Positions 1-10,599 of a stretch of 64,000 bases of DNA are shown piece by piece (position 1 is the first letter of the stretch; the number at the start of each line of letters is the position of its first letter). The translations under genes were made by a program, and so were the position numbers. Source of the DNA: Hanleya hanleyi (taxonomy: Eukaryota; Mollusca; Polyplacophora; Lepidopleurida; Hanleyidae); the NCBI GenBank assembly GCA_036873755.1, contig JAVTVY010020309.1, positions 1 to 64,000 on the forward strand, read 5' to 3'. The notes below the pieces were generated by a model, which worked only from the letters and a program-made list of their open reading frames with translations, was not told the origin of the DNA and made no database searches.

Positions 1-391
1 GTATGTAAGTAACTATTTTGTAGGATTAACAGTAACGACTGGAAAACAGAGGGAAAATAATTAATCGCTTGTGTAGCTCAATGGAACTGTGAGATCTTAC
101 ATTCTGGAGACATCCTGATGAATGACTCCTGATAAAACGCGCCACATTGCATTTTATGTCGAATCATACAACCCTTTTTAATAGTAAGGCTTTGTTTTCT
201 GCCATTTTAGACTAGTGACTATATGCTGTCAAAGTAAAGGTGAGGTGTGGGGTCATTTTACTTTCGTTTTCGGCCGGAAAACAGTAAGATCCCACATTTC
301 CTTTGAGCTACACAAGCTGTTAATTGGTTTTTCTAATTAGTTTTTTCCAGTCGTTAGTGTTACTCCCGCAAAACTGTTACTTACATAAGCT
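1..391. repeat. Foldback MITE-like inverted repeat (left end may lie outside window)
   Basis: The first ~115 bases and bases ~270-391 are imperfect reverse complements. TATGTAAGTAAC near base 2 pairs with GTTACTTACATA near 380, and CTTGTGTAGCTCAA near 70 pairs with TTGAGCTACACAAG near 303. This is a small non-autonomous hairpin element without coding capacity. The terminus and target duplication cannot be judged because the window begins here. Confidence 0.65.
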
Positions 392-1103
392 TTTGGTTCA
401 TTATTGGAAACTTGAATTTATTTTACGTATTAGTCCGGCGAAATATGAACACATTGACAAGCTAATAGATGCGTATTGTCCTCGCGATGGAGGGGTGTGC
501 ATTTTGTGGAACACAGGTATCAGTGTTCGAAAATTAATCAGCAATATAACATATCTGACAGCGAAACAAATAAATTATGTGGTACATAGTCTCCATGTAT
601 GATAAATATCTTGCCATTCTTGCTTTGTTGCAGTTAATTCTCAGCAAATTACCAACACCTCAGAAGCTAAAAGGATCGGAAATCACAGATGTGAACATTT
701 TTTTTTTTTTTTTTTTTTCGTTCGAAATTAACACCCCAAATCACAATACAACGAAACAATACGAGACAGAACAAGACTATATGATACGATACAATACAAT
801 ACAATGCAAAATAATACCATACATTACAATACAATATATTACAATTCAACATATTACAACTCAATACATTACAAAACAATACAATTCTAAACAATAGCAA
901 CTGGTGAAATATACCATAGCAATATGGTGAAATATACCATAATTCAACACATCAAAGTACAAACACAGATACACCTTTTACATAAAAGAAGAAAGTTAAC
1001 AAAGATTGTGAATTTTATATAATATGTTTGTACAACCTATAGTGGCAAACTTCAATTGATAATTTGATTGATAATTTATTGTGTCTCGTGAACAAAATGG
1101 AAT
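392..1103. other. AT-rich spacer with homopolymer and ACAAT-type short repeats
   Basis: A run of about 20 T at ~700-718 is followed by ~770-897 of imperfect ACAAT/ATACA short tandem repeats, open in several frames only because of their simple composition. No convincing gene is visible. Confidence 0.6.
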
Positions 1104-1535
1104 GAAACCAAAAGGGCGACGCGCGACGCGAATGTCCGTCGCGCGTCGCGCGTCGACTTTTTAAAAGGGCGACGCGCGACGCGAATGTCCGTCGCGCGTC
1201 GCGCGTCGACTTTTTGAAAGGGCGACGCGCGACGCGAATGTCCGTCGCGCGTCGCGCGTCGACTTTTTAAAAGGGCGACGCGCGACGCGCGACGGAGATA
1301 GTCGACGTCGCGTTTTGAAAGGCGACGTCGCCCTCTCCGTCGCGCGTCGACTTTTACAATGTTAGGAGATAGGGCAAAAGTCGACGTCGACTTTTGAAAC
1401 ACGACGTCGAGTTTTGGCCTATCTCTTTAACATTGCAAAAGGCGACGCGCGACGGAGAGGGCGACGTCGCGTTTCAAAACGCGACGTCGACTTTTCGCGT
1501 CGCGCGTCGACTTTTGCAAGTCGACGCGCGAGATC
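1104..1535. repeat. CpG-dense ~53-bp satellite with GTCGAC/GCGACGCGCGACGCG blocks
   Basis: Three near-identical ~53-bp units (about 1110-1270) each contain GGCGACGCGCGACGCG, then GAATGTCC, then GTCGCGCGTCGCGCGTCGAC and a T run. The two CG-rich halves are partly self-complementary, so each unit can fold. From ~1270 to 1535 the units degenerate into shorter GCGACG/GTCGAC blocks in both orientations. Surrounding DNA is AT-rich, so this is a sharp compositional island. Confidence 0.75.
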
Positions 1536-2930
1536 AAATTGGCCCAAATAGAACACCATACTTATCACAAATTATAAAATCATAACGTGTGTACCGACTC
1601 TAGCGATTATACACATTCTATAAAAATACAGTCTAGTAAAATAGAGTTGTTATCACGAGTTGTTCTTGTAATTTATCGGATAATTTTTACGAATCTTTCT
1701 GCGATATTTTTTGCTATGTTTTATCGTTTCTTGTATTGCTGATGACTGAGCTATTGTGATTTACTTCGAGAAGTATAAACAAATACTTTTTGTCCAGATT
1801 CCTAGCTATCATCTGATCCTTTCTTCTAAGTCGAGGGTGCACGCGCTGTTGGAATAAATTATTTGGAATCTGCACGTAGATCTACACAATTCTGTCCTGT
1901 TCTCTCTATTTGAATTGAGAGTTTTGTTCTTAAATCTGTGATATCTTGGGAGTTGAATATCTTGGAGCTGTATATATTGGACTTGAACATCTTGGAATTG
2001 AAGCTCTTGGGGTTAATTATCTTGATTTATCTTACTTGGTATCAGGTATAATGCAAAAGATTTAAAATCTTGAAATTTGGCCTTTGAATATGCGAATAAA
2101 TACTCCTCAAAATGGATGATTCTCTTGATCAGTATAGGCAGATAATTGGCAGACATTTCTTAAATTGCCAGATTCAACAAAAGTTGGCCAGACTGCCAGT
2201 GATCTATGCATTTCTATATAATTGGATTACAATTTTAACAACCAGTTTACAGGCTTACAACAATGCAGAAGAGGTATTCACACTTTCTAAGTTTACTGAT
2301 CAACGGAAACCCGACATCAGTACTATCAGTACTTTTATTTACTTCTGTCTTTGGATCACCTATGCCGTTTAAAAGATTTCACCTAGGCACAGGCACAGCT
2401 ATTGCCCCGGAACGGGACAGCAATCGTATGACATCCATGTTATCTATATGTTGGATGAACGTATCTCAAGTATTCGTTTGATTTTTGAAATAAATCGGTG
2501 ATATTACGCCTTCTTATTCCATAAATTGACTACAATGAATGGAGTACAAGTGTAATCGATATTAAATTTAAGTGTAATCGATATTAAATACGTAAGAATA
2601 AATTTACACTCTCAAGAATGTCAAAGATAACTCCAAATTCAATATCATATCATGCTATGCATAATCAACCTGTCAGATTTAATCCGGGTCTACGACTTTT
2701 TTAGTTTCAGATTTATGCGAGATAATTATAGCTATGTTGTTGTTAATTTTGACGATAGTGCCGATCCAATGATTATGTTGAACTGATGGATGGCGATGGA
2801 TTGGATACTGGAATGATGAAACGACAGCTGCATTTCTGTGGGATGGATTCTAACTCACGTGAGTGTTCAAAGATACATTCATGCAAATGGGGAGTGCCCG
2901 ATATTACAGATTTCACGCCCTAGTTTTCCC
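1536..2930. other. AT-rich region, no gene recognised
   Basis: About 1.4 kb of AT-rich DNA. A degenerate ~15-bp repeat around TATCTTGGAGCTG occurs at ~1938-2060. Short open frames show no recognisable protein features. Probably host intergenic or intronic sequence. Confidence 0.5.
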
Positions 2931-2939
2931 AATCGGTAA

Positions 2940-3596
2940 AGCGGTCCATGGGCAGTACTCGTTACGGGTTTCGTATGTCTGATACAAGAGGACGTATACA
3001 TGTTTTACCACCCAAAAATATATCAGATTACTCATATGATAAATCCTAGAATAATTACCGGTATAGTAGGTTGCCAGTTCAACACCTTCCATACATATAT
3101 ATTAAGCTTGGGAGACTCATCCTCACCAGTTTTCTCGCGAAGCAAAGAACGAGGATTTAAAATTTACCTTTGCTTGTGGAGATGGGGAGACCTTTGAGAA
3201 GATGCTACGTTACTCAGTAATGCTACCCGGAGTGGTCAGACTGCGCGAGGGCGATCAGTACCTGTATATCGGGACTTTGGTTTGATGTCACACTCAAGAT
3301 TGTTTCACTCAATCAGTTTGGATGGTTGAGAAAGCTGGAGCACCCGGAGAGAACCACCACCCGTCGACAAGCAAATGACAAACTCAAACTCAAATATCTC
3401 GTTTCTAATAGTGTGAATTCAAGGATCCACGACAGTTCAGCAGACAGCATTTATGCTAGTGACATTTCAGCAGGGGAAATTTCTGCCTACCACATTTTGG
3501 CGGGCGAGAGTTCGACCCAAGATCTTTCGGCAGTCAAATTTTATTCATCATACATGCATGAAACAGAAGCTTATCGAAAATCAGTAAGAGTTTTGA
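2940..3596 (+). pseudogene. Decayed unknown coding remnant interrupted by Polinton A
   Basis: Plus-strand stretches look protein-like but switch frame. One runs ~3148-3284, including FACGDGETFEKMLRY and GDQYLYIG, to a TGA. The next frame continues ~3284-3600 with VTLKIVSLNQFGWLRKLEHP. A repeat-like Ser/Ala/Gly section follows (~3420-3540). The last codons meet the 6-bp target site of element A. Across the empty site the frame would run about a dozen further codons into the right flank before a stop. I do not recognise the family; it may be an old transposon or a host gene. Confidence 0.3.
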
Positions 3597-3602
3597 AATG
3601 GG
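3597..3602. other. Left target-site duplication of Polinton A (AATGGG)
   Basis: The six bases AATGGG directly precede the element terminus AGTAGTAT and recur directly after the right terminus at 17889-17894. Six-base duplications are the hallmark of Polinton/Maverick integration by a retroviral-type integrase. Confidence 0.9.
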
Positions 3603-4268
3603 AGTAGTATGCAATGCGCAAGTAGATAGATTAGCGCCTCACTGCGCATGCGCAGAATTTGTTTTTGGGTCAGAAGTGTGTGTGTGCGCATGCGTGAGTT
3701 TATGCAAATGAGTTTATGCAAATGAGGTGTGTGGGTTTTCAAAATGGCGGCTTGTTTGTGTGTGTTATGGGTGGTGTGTTTCAAAATGGCGGCTTGTTTG
3801 TGTGTGTTATGGGTGGTGTGTTTCAAAATGGCGGCTTGTAGTTGTGTGTTATGGGTGGTGTGTTTCAAAATGGTGGACAATTTCACCTGCCCCATTCCCG
3901 GCCCTCATTTGCATATTTTCAAAATGGCGGCTTGTTTGTGTGTGTTGTGGGTGGTGTGTTTCAAAATGGCGGCCTGTTGTTACTGAAAATATGCAAATGA
4001 GGTCTCTGGTTTTTTTCAAAATGGCGGCTTGTTTGTGTGTGTTATGGGTGGTGTGTTTCAAAATGGCGGCTTGTTTGTGTGTGTTGTGGGTGGTGTGTTT
4101 CAAAATGGCGGCCTGTGTCAGTCAGTGTATGGTGGGTACAAGATGGCGGCCAGTTTTTGTGTCGTGTGTGAGAGGGAGGTATGGATGGTGTGAGTGAGTG
4201 CAAGAATGTATTCATCCGCGGTGATGCAGTCATGTCTGGCGGTGATTCGGTCTCGGGAAAAAGCTTCC
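3603..4268 (+). repeat. Left TIR of Polinton A with YY1-like tandem array
   Basis: The reverse complement of 3603-4268 is found at 16699-17888 (the right copy holds a ~545-bp insertion). The TIR contains nine ATGGCGGC cores in ~42-bp units (around 3744, 3786, 3828, 3924, 3966, 4021, 4063, 4105, 4143) and one variant near 3870. It also has four octamers ATGCAAAT/ATTTGCAT and NRF1-like palindromes at ~3647 and ~3690. The inner 60 bases duplicate the 5' part of the small ORF at 16552-16761. Confidence 0.93.
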
Positions 4269-5200
4269 GCGGAGAAAAAGTAGTCCCTAGATAAAATGGT
4301 CCGATAGGGTCGAGTGAGGTATCAAATTGAAGGTTAGGTGAAGGGGCATCTGATGGACTGGGTGTGGGATTGAATTAGGGTGATTCTGCGCATGCGCGGC
4401 GGCCAAAGGGTATGAAAATAGCCTTTTTGGAGCTAGGAGATTGACTGCTGGTCCAGTGGGGTCGAGTGAGGTATCAAAGTGAAGCTTAGGTGAGGGGGCA
4501 TCTAATGGCCTGCGTGTGGGATTGAAATATCGGCATTGTGCGCATGCGCGGTGGCCGAAGGGTATGAAAATAGCCTTTTTGGAGCTAGGAGATTGACTAC
4601 TGGTCCAGTGGGGTCGAGTGAGGTATCAAATTGAAGGTGAGGTGAGGGGGCATGTAATGGGCTGGGTGTGGGGTTGAACTATCGGCATTCTGCGCATGCG
4701 CGGCGGCCGAAGGGTATAAAAATAGCCTTTTTGGAGCTAGGGGATTGACTACTGATCTTTCCGGAAGTAGAAACTTCTATCAACAAAACACAAAAATTAA
4801 CACCAACTTCCATCATCCTTTTCCCAAAGAAATTTTTTTTTTTTAAATTTTTGGTACATTTTTTGAAATTATTGAGGTGGGGACAAGGGGAGGGGGGGGA
4901 GGGAAATGGAATAGCCAAAAAAAAATTTTTTTAACATTGAATAAAAAAGGAAAAAAAGATTCATGGAGCCAAAAAAAATCTTTTTCATTTTCTATGTTTT
5001 TTTAACAATTAAAAAAGGGTTTGAAAAAAGGGGAAATGAACCGATGAGGTCGAGTGAGGTATCAAATTGAAGCTTAGGTGAAGGGGCATGTAATGGGCTG
5101 GGTGTGGAATTGAACTATCGGCCTTCTGCGCATGCGCGGTGGCCGAAGGGTGTGAAAATAGCCTTTTTGGAGCTAGGGGATAGCCAAAATCGGTTGGGCT
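4269..5200. repeat. Subterminal ~152-bp tandem units with NRF1-like palindromes
   Basis: Units begin with GTCGAGTGAGGTATCAAA at ~4308, 4459 and 4612 (period 151-153), with a diverged unit at ~5050 after an AT-rich insert (4760-5040). Each includes CTGCGCATGCGCGG and a TGAAAATAGCC(T)TTTTGGAGCTAG block. The same family occurs at 16783, 18760-22000, 27780, 38160-39140, 43985-45440, 55820-56400 and 61685-62420, so it marks Polinton ends across the window. Confidence 0.85.
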
Positions 5201-6660
5201 GGGGTGGGGTTGAACTATACCGTTTAGGTGTATTGATGATAATAAAATTTAAAGATCACATGTCCAACACATACTCACATAATGAAAGCAAGAATCGAAC
5301 TTGCGCCCCCTCGAGATGAAGGATACCCGTCCAGGTTTCATTTTTTTGAGGTGTACTGAAATGCTCTCTCTAATTTATGCCACGGTATCTATTTTTACAG
5401 CTGTCAACTGTTATGGTTTGGTCACAATGTTGCCATTTTCTCCCTATATTTAGTGTCCACAAAAAGAAGAGTATATTACAGCAATTATGTTCAAGAAAAC
5501 ACCCCGCTAGAAAATTGTCTTCAAATTGTCTGTTGTTGTGGGAGTATAAAAAAATCCTGGTCAACAGGGGCGCGTATATTTCGTGCGACGCTATGTTGCC
5601 AATGCATTGAAATTTGAATAGGTTGTCTGCATGGGTTTCAACGCAAGTATAGTACTAAAGTCTAGCTTACCTGATAAAAGAGTTTAGTCCAGATGATCTG
5701 GGGCTGTTTTTTTCCTAGGTGGGTATAACACACCATGAAGCCTTCATCACGATGCATTCGTATGCTAAAAATATGGGTATCACCAACCGTTCCCGTGGAG
5801 TAGAATTTCATCCACCAGCTTTCACTGTTGGGGGTCGGGGAGCGGGAGTTTTGCACTAATGAAAACCAATGTCGTCCTCTCTCACGAAACCAAACACAAA
5901 AATTGACAAATTATACGGACTGCCACGATAAGCGAATGTATGCAACAAATAGCGTTCCGTACTGCAAATGTCCGATAAAATCCCTCCAGTCAAGGCAGGA
6001 GTGTTACAGAATGTTGATTCCACAAAACCTGTTCGGTGGCCTACATTATCGTTCAATCGCTGCTCATAAAGACTGCGTTCAGCTCACCAGAACTGTATAC
6101 ACTTCGAAATCTGTGAAAGAATATCAATTTTCACGTTTCCTGTCTGATATCACACAAATTGATGCGTCCGCTCGAACACAGCACACTCCCTCGATTACAG
6201 TCTACGTGTGACGTGCAGGCGATGCAGAGTTTCGTCACATTATTCATCTCAGCGGACACCGAAAGGAACAAAGTTCCGTTATAAACTGCGACAGAGAATG
6301 TTCCCCAGCTCAGAAAACACAAAATGGCTGCTCAAGACCAAAATTTGCCCGGATAATAACGTCGTTCAAACCACAGCGCCATCTATACGCTTTGGTGCAA
6401 GGGAGACAACTCGGACTAGACCAATTCCCAGACGAAGATCATGTCCGCTATATTTGGCCTGTATGGGTATAGGGGTGATCGGTTTTTTTTTATGGCTTTT
6501 ACTATGAGCTATGAGGTTGATCATGTAGAATACGATGGAAAAAAATTTGAAAGTACCGCGTAGGCTTGTATAGACCCATATACACTCATATACTGGGATA
6601 TTAGTATGTATAAATCCATACGGGGTGGACATGTTGGAGCACTAGTGGCCCGATGGGGTA
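5201..6660. other. Unique left-arm DNA of element A, no gene supported
   Basis: About 1.4 kb present in A but not in B or C. A weak tRNA B-box-like word is seen in reverse near 5287-5300. Two plus-strand frames (5828-6211 and 6208-6507) have no recognisable domain; the second ends in a hydrophobic stretch. Another diverged subterminal unit starts near 6650. This may be an old insertion into the element. Confidence 0.45.
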
Positions 6661-6684
6661 GAGTGAGGTCTTATTTTAAAGCTC

Positions 6685-6690
6685 TCGAGG

Positions 6691-6721
<31 letters not shown>

Positions 6722-6725
6722 AATA
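6685..6725. repeat. (AAAT)n microsatellite
   Basis: A run of AAATAAATAAAT units followed by an A-rich tail, inside the left arm of element A. Confidence 0.85.
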
Positions 6726-6929
6726 AAAAAAATCAAAAAATCGGCGAGTAGTAGACGAAGGGAAAATTGGAAAGTACTGACCATGCCCCAGAATACTTCA
6801 TATGCATATCACGGCCTTAAGGCCTATGTAAGATGTAATCTACTTCACAGTTTAGTAGTATAAAAAGCGCAAGTCCTGTTGACCTTGCCCCTTCCAAAGA
6901 AATAAAATCGGCTCTATTTTACAGGAGTA

Positions 6930-7400
6930 TATACGCAGGTGACGTGGGTTGTGACGTCACTTCCGGGTTTTCACTAAACCTCCAAACATAGAAGAGTTAC
7001 AATTTTTTCCCTTAGACGTCCGTATGTTCATCCTCCAAACCCACAAGAGTTCCAATGTTCAACCGCCGGGGTGTTTTCCCGCCCCAGCGCCCCGCAGCGC
7101 GCGCGCGTCATCCCGCGTCATCCCCGGCAGTGCGCGCGCGCGGACGCGGGTCAAAAGGTCAAAGGGTCACCTCCAGGTCAGACGGTCCAATGTCCAATGA
7201 GACAATGTTGCGGCATCGCTATAGTCAGAGCTTGAGCACAAAAAAAAAAAAGGGGGGATTCTAGATGAACCTGGGAAAGATGGGCAGGTCCATTTGGACC
7301 AATCAGCGGTCGAGAAAAAGAGCCAATCAGCCGTCGAGAAAAAGAACCAATCAGCGATCGAACAATCAGCCAATCGAATTGGGGTATTCACGGTGTGCTT
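6930..7400. promoter_or_regulatory. CpG-rich promoter-like block with CRE, ETS and CCAAT motifs
   Basis: The block opens with GTGACGTCACTTCCGG (CRE plus ETS-type core at ~6951), followed by a CG-rich stretch with repeated GCGCGCG (7080-7150). A tandem of CCAATCAGC[G/C]GTCGAGAAAAAG units follows at ~7298-7360 (NF-Y type CCAAT boxes). The homologous blocks in C (39335-39720) and B (45655-45930) keep the motifs but vary in unit number. No TATA-linked gene follows on the plus strand, so a promoter or replication-origin role is inference. Confidence 0.55.
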
Positions 7401-7540
7401 TCGCTGACGTCCGCGCCTACATCTGGGTTCTTGTACACCCGGGTAATGTTTCTCTGGACATGGATGGGTTACCTTTGGCTCCATTCTAGGCCACTGATTG
7501 GCTAATACGGTGTTCAAAGCCACTTTCATGCATTATGCTC

Positions 7541-8092
7541 ATAGAACTTATAGTCATAATCTATACGTGTTGGACGAGTCTCTTCACTCACCGTATACAC
7601 GTACCTCAATGAAATGCCCGCTCCAAACCTAGACCAAAGACACGTACTTGGTCTGTAGGCCGATTTCATTGGCTCTCTATTTTTACTATAGTGCTCTTGC
7701 ATTCTAACCTTGATGGGTTACCTAGAACTTATAGTCATCAACATAATCTATACGTGTTGGACGAGTCTTTTCACTCACCGTATACACGTACCTCAATGAA
7801 ATCCCCGCTCCAAACCTAGACCAAAGACACGTACTTGGTCTGTAGGCTGATTTCATTGGCTCTCTATTTTTACTATAGTGCTCTTGCATTCTAACCTTGA
7901 TGGGTTACCTAGAACTTAGTCATAATCTATACGTGTTGGACGAGTCTCTTCACTCACCGTATACACGTACCTCAATGAAATTCCCGCTCCAAACCTAGAC
8001 CAAAGACACGTACTTGGTCTGTAGGCTGATTTCATTGGCTCTCTATTTTTACTATAGTGCTCTTGCCTTCTAAACTTGATGGGTTACATTTT
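7541..8092. repeat. ~182-bp tandem repeat, three copies in element A
   Basis: Three tandem units each contain AATCTATACGTGTTGGACGAG, ACACGTACTTGGTCTGTAGG and TTTCATTGGCTCTCTATTTT. Copy C has two units (39890-40245) and element B one (46098-46270). Copy number therefore fell or rose by unit steps between otherwise very similar elements. Confidence 0.85.
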
Positions 8093-8209
8093 GGCCCCAT
8101 CCTACACCACTGATTTCAGTTTGACTGAATCTCCACATTGGGCATTGATGCATTAGGAATAAAACACACAAGACAGGGCTTTTTGGTGAGATCTCATTTT
8201 TTTTTTTTT

Positions 8210-8215
8210 TTTATT
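8210..8215 (-). terminator. Poly(A) signal AATAAA ending the virion gene block, element A
   Basis: On the minus strand GAATAAA runs into a long A tract, ~190 bases beyond the protease stop. The same signal follows the protease in C and B. Confidence 0.7.
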
Positions 8216-8245
8216 CAGTGAACTACAACAACGTGAGAACAACCA

Positions 8246-8435
8246 CGTGAAAACTCAAGCCCAGAACAAGGGGCTTGTAATTAACTGAAGCCCAGAACAA
8301 GGGGCTTGTAATTAACTGAAGCCCAGAACAAGGGGCTTGTAATTAACTGAAGCCCAGAACAAGGGGCTTGTACATTGAAGCCCAGAACAAGGGGCTTGTC
8401 ATTAACTTAAGCCCAGAACGGGGCTTGTACATTGA
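8246..8435. repeat. Hairpin-forming tandem array expanded from the protease 3' end
   Basis: Six ~29-36 bp units have the core AAGCCCAGAACAAGGGGCTT, in which AAGCCC pairs with GGGCTT around an AGAACAAG loop. The innermost unit (ending ~8435) is the protease's own last codons and stop. The array therefore looks like repeated duplication of the gene tail into the 3' UTR. C (40400-40545) and B (46433-46585) carry similar arrays with different unit number and spacing. Confidence 0.85.
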
Positions 8436-8879
8436 AATGATGGGCGGCCCAGTCATAGACGAGTACATCGCGGTCCTCGGCCTGGGGGTACTCGTCAAAC
8501 ATCTGTACGATAGTAGATAAGGGTCTTCCCCGGCATCGATGGTACAGGTAAAACAAGCAATATTGTCCGCACACGCCACTGGTCAGGCTTTGCAACGTTT
8601 GACTGTTCCAACACCACGTCTCTGTGCCTTGATCCATGAAGTCTGTTAAATCGGGATGGAGGGTGGCAGACCGTACGGGTCAAAGTATTCCCCCTGCTGT
8701 TCTGTCAAGTACACGGCCACCCAGTGTTCACCGGGTCGATCCATCGGATCCGTGTTGAGAACGTAAGCAGCCGGATACATACGGTCTAATGGAAACACAT
8801 CTCGGGCGAACACCCCTTGAAAGACCCTACGTGTCTCTGGGTCATCCTCCAGCACGGTGGTTATCTGGTCTGTATCCAT
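8407..8879 (-). pseudogene. PRO: Adenain-type cysteine protease, element A (one frameshift)
   Basis: This is the virion maturation protease of the adenovirus/Polinton C5-like family, expected to cleave capsid precursors. The N-terminal part, from ATG at 8879, carries the catalytic His in GEHWVAVYL (about residue 52) and Asp in YFDPYG (67). The C-terminal part carries GQYC with the nucleophile Cys (108). A length difference in a G run near 8658-8664, relative to copies B and C, separates the two halves into different frames. The start lies one base after the capsid protein stop. The last codons seed the hairpin repeat array downstream. Intact copies would be 157 residues, short but normal for Polintons. 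Confidence 0.92.
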
Positions 8880-8880
8880 G

Positions 8881-10189
8881 TTAGGTGGAGAAGTCACACA
8901 GGACGTTGCGCGCCTTGTCCACTTGAATGATGTTGTCAAACTCGGCGTAGCAGATCACATTGACGGTGGTCGCCAGGGCTCTTGCAAAGTGGATTTCCAA
9001 CCGTAAATTGCCTTGCTTGGTCAGGGCCAGCTGATGGTCGTTCTCTAACGTGGGGGTCAGATCGAAACAGAACAACGTGTATCCGTTCCCGTAGTCCTCC
9101 CGACTGATCATATTCCCTTCGTCCTGGTTTATTTGACCGGTGGCTGTAAACAGGCTCTGATAGGCTCGAATGAAATTCCTCCGCCCAAAGTTCGGGGTTA
9201 AGGCCGTGGCTGGCACTGTTGTCCATCCACATGCAGGGCCACAAAATTGATGCCGAAATGTTTAAAGTCAAACGGATTCTCTGGGTAGGCTCCGCTGAAA
9301 CTGGTATTTTCCACACAGGCCAGGATCAATCGCTTGGGTAGTTCCCCCAGGAACAGGTTTTCTTTGTTGGCGCCTATATTTCCAGCAGGCACAGAGAACA
9401 CTTTGGTTTGTACACGTCGGATAGGGTACTGGGCTGGTTTTGTTTCCAAGGCTTTCATGTGTCCCAATTGAACGGCTGGATTCGGTTTCACTTTTCGGAC
9501 ATACAGGACTGCGTCTTGGATGACAATCTTATAGTCCGCTACATGCCCCTCTACGTTAGTGGCCATCAAGGCGAAGGTCGGAGGCGCCCGTATCAGTCGG
9601 ATTTTGATGGGGATCTTGTTCAAGAGGTACCGGTCTTGCATGAACATGTCTGCATGCAGTCGACCCATCATATCCACCGAGGCACTGTTCGCAGTGAAAG
9701 CCTTCCGTTTGTTATATCCCCCATTGTCCGCCGTGTCCATGTGCTCGGCCGTGTCCTTGTAGAATAAAGCGGTTGTCAGCTGAGATTTTTAGCCTCTCGG
9801 CCATACGACAACAGTGTCTCGATGTAGGCTCGATAGGGGTACGTGTTGGTGGAGTCACTGATGAGTTTGTCGCTGAGAAAAATATCCACCTGCTGAAACA
9901 TCGAGTGCAGCCAGAGATTCGTCGGGCCCACCGTTGCTTGGTCAGCGATTCTGGTGCCAGCTCCATTGACCACCTTGGCTTTCACATACAAGTAGGTATG
10001 GGCTAAATCCACATAGGCCGTATCCGCATTACTGATGGTGAACTCGATGGGCCCGGTTTCGTTGATGCTGGAGAGCGGGAGATGCTCCACCCATAATCCT
10101 TGTTCGACACTGGTTTGTGTGGGCGGCACGGTCCACAAATCAAATTCACTGTTGGTGGAGGGGCAGGACTCGGCGTGGATTAAGGCCAT
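8881..10189 (-). pseudogene. Major capsid protein (double jelly-roll), element A, two frameshifts
   Basis: Hexon-like major capsid protein of Polintons/adintoviruses, which would form the trimeric capsomers. The family signature is clear at the N-terminus: a VPPTQTS motif, then GPIEFTISN and DLAHTYLYV. The central part has FQQVDIFLSDKLIS and the C-terminal part IRAYQSLF and NVICYAEFDN. Total span corresponds to about 435 codons. Two single-base length differences relative to B and C, in the T run at 9785-9790 and near 9211-9220, break the frame. The gene starts just after the pVI-like gene and is followed after one base by the protease ATG. Confidence 0.92.
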
Positions 10190-10599
10190 GTTTTAAGAAA
10201 AGATATCCTTTGTCTTCTTGGATGTGCGTCGTCGCTGGGTCGGTCGTCGACTGGTGCGTGTCTCGGTGGGGCAGCTCTTTTATTCCCAACGGTGCGTTGT
10301 GCTTTGGCCACCAAGACGCCTCCCGCTTCTTTGGCCCGTCGTTTCAAGGCTTGTCGGGGTGCCGTACCCCCCAAGACATCACCGGCCACTTGCAGTCCAC
10401 TGCGTACCGCTTGTTTGCCGATTGCTTTCACCCCACGCGTCACCAAGGGCAGGAACGTTTTCACAATGCTGCCGAGTATGTTCCCCAGTCCATGTCCTCG
10501 TTGCATGCGTGCACCGCTAAAGACCGGAAAGCCACCCCCGGCCTGTTGGGCATAATAGTCGGCATAGCTGCGTGCATCGCACTCGTAAGGTACTTTCAT
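10180..10599 (-). pseudogene. pVI-like minor virion protein, element A, C-terminus frameshifted
   Basis: A basic, Gly/Ala-rich protein with an N-terminal tyrosine cluster (SYADYYAQQAGGG), then a predicted amphipathic segment GLGNILGSIVKTFLPLV and Lys/Arg-rich C-terminus. This arrangement matches the small virion protein next to the penton gene in Polintons, often compared with adenovirus pVI; that equivalence is inference. Its ATG overlaps the penton stop (TAATG). One G fewer near 10258 than in copy B shifts the last ~35 residues, so the frame runs into the MCP start. Confidence 0.7.

Noticed and set aside
1076..1402. Arg-rich 108-codon frame
   Set aside because: CpG satellite; composition artefact.
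3727..4197. 156-codon open frame in the A TIR (and its mirror at 17237-17764) with repeated Cys/Trp words
   Set aside because: It is the ~42-bp TIR repeat read through; frames are open in both orientations and the content is explained by the repeat.
5280..5330. tRNA B-box-like word (reverse strand)
   Set aside because: No A box at the right distance and no cloverleaf; too degenerate.
5828..6507. Two overlapping plus-strand frames in the left arm of A
   Set aside because: No motif, no TATA box, not present in B or C.
8246..8435. Evenly spaced palindromic repeats, superficially CRISPR-like
   Set aside because: Units are tandem copies of a gene tail with almost no unique spacers, in an animal genome and without cas genes.
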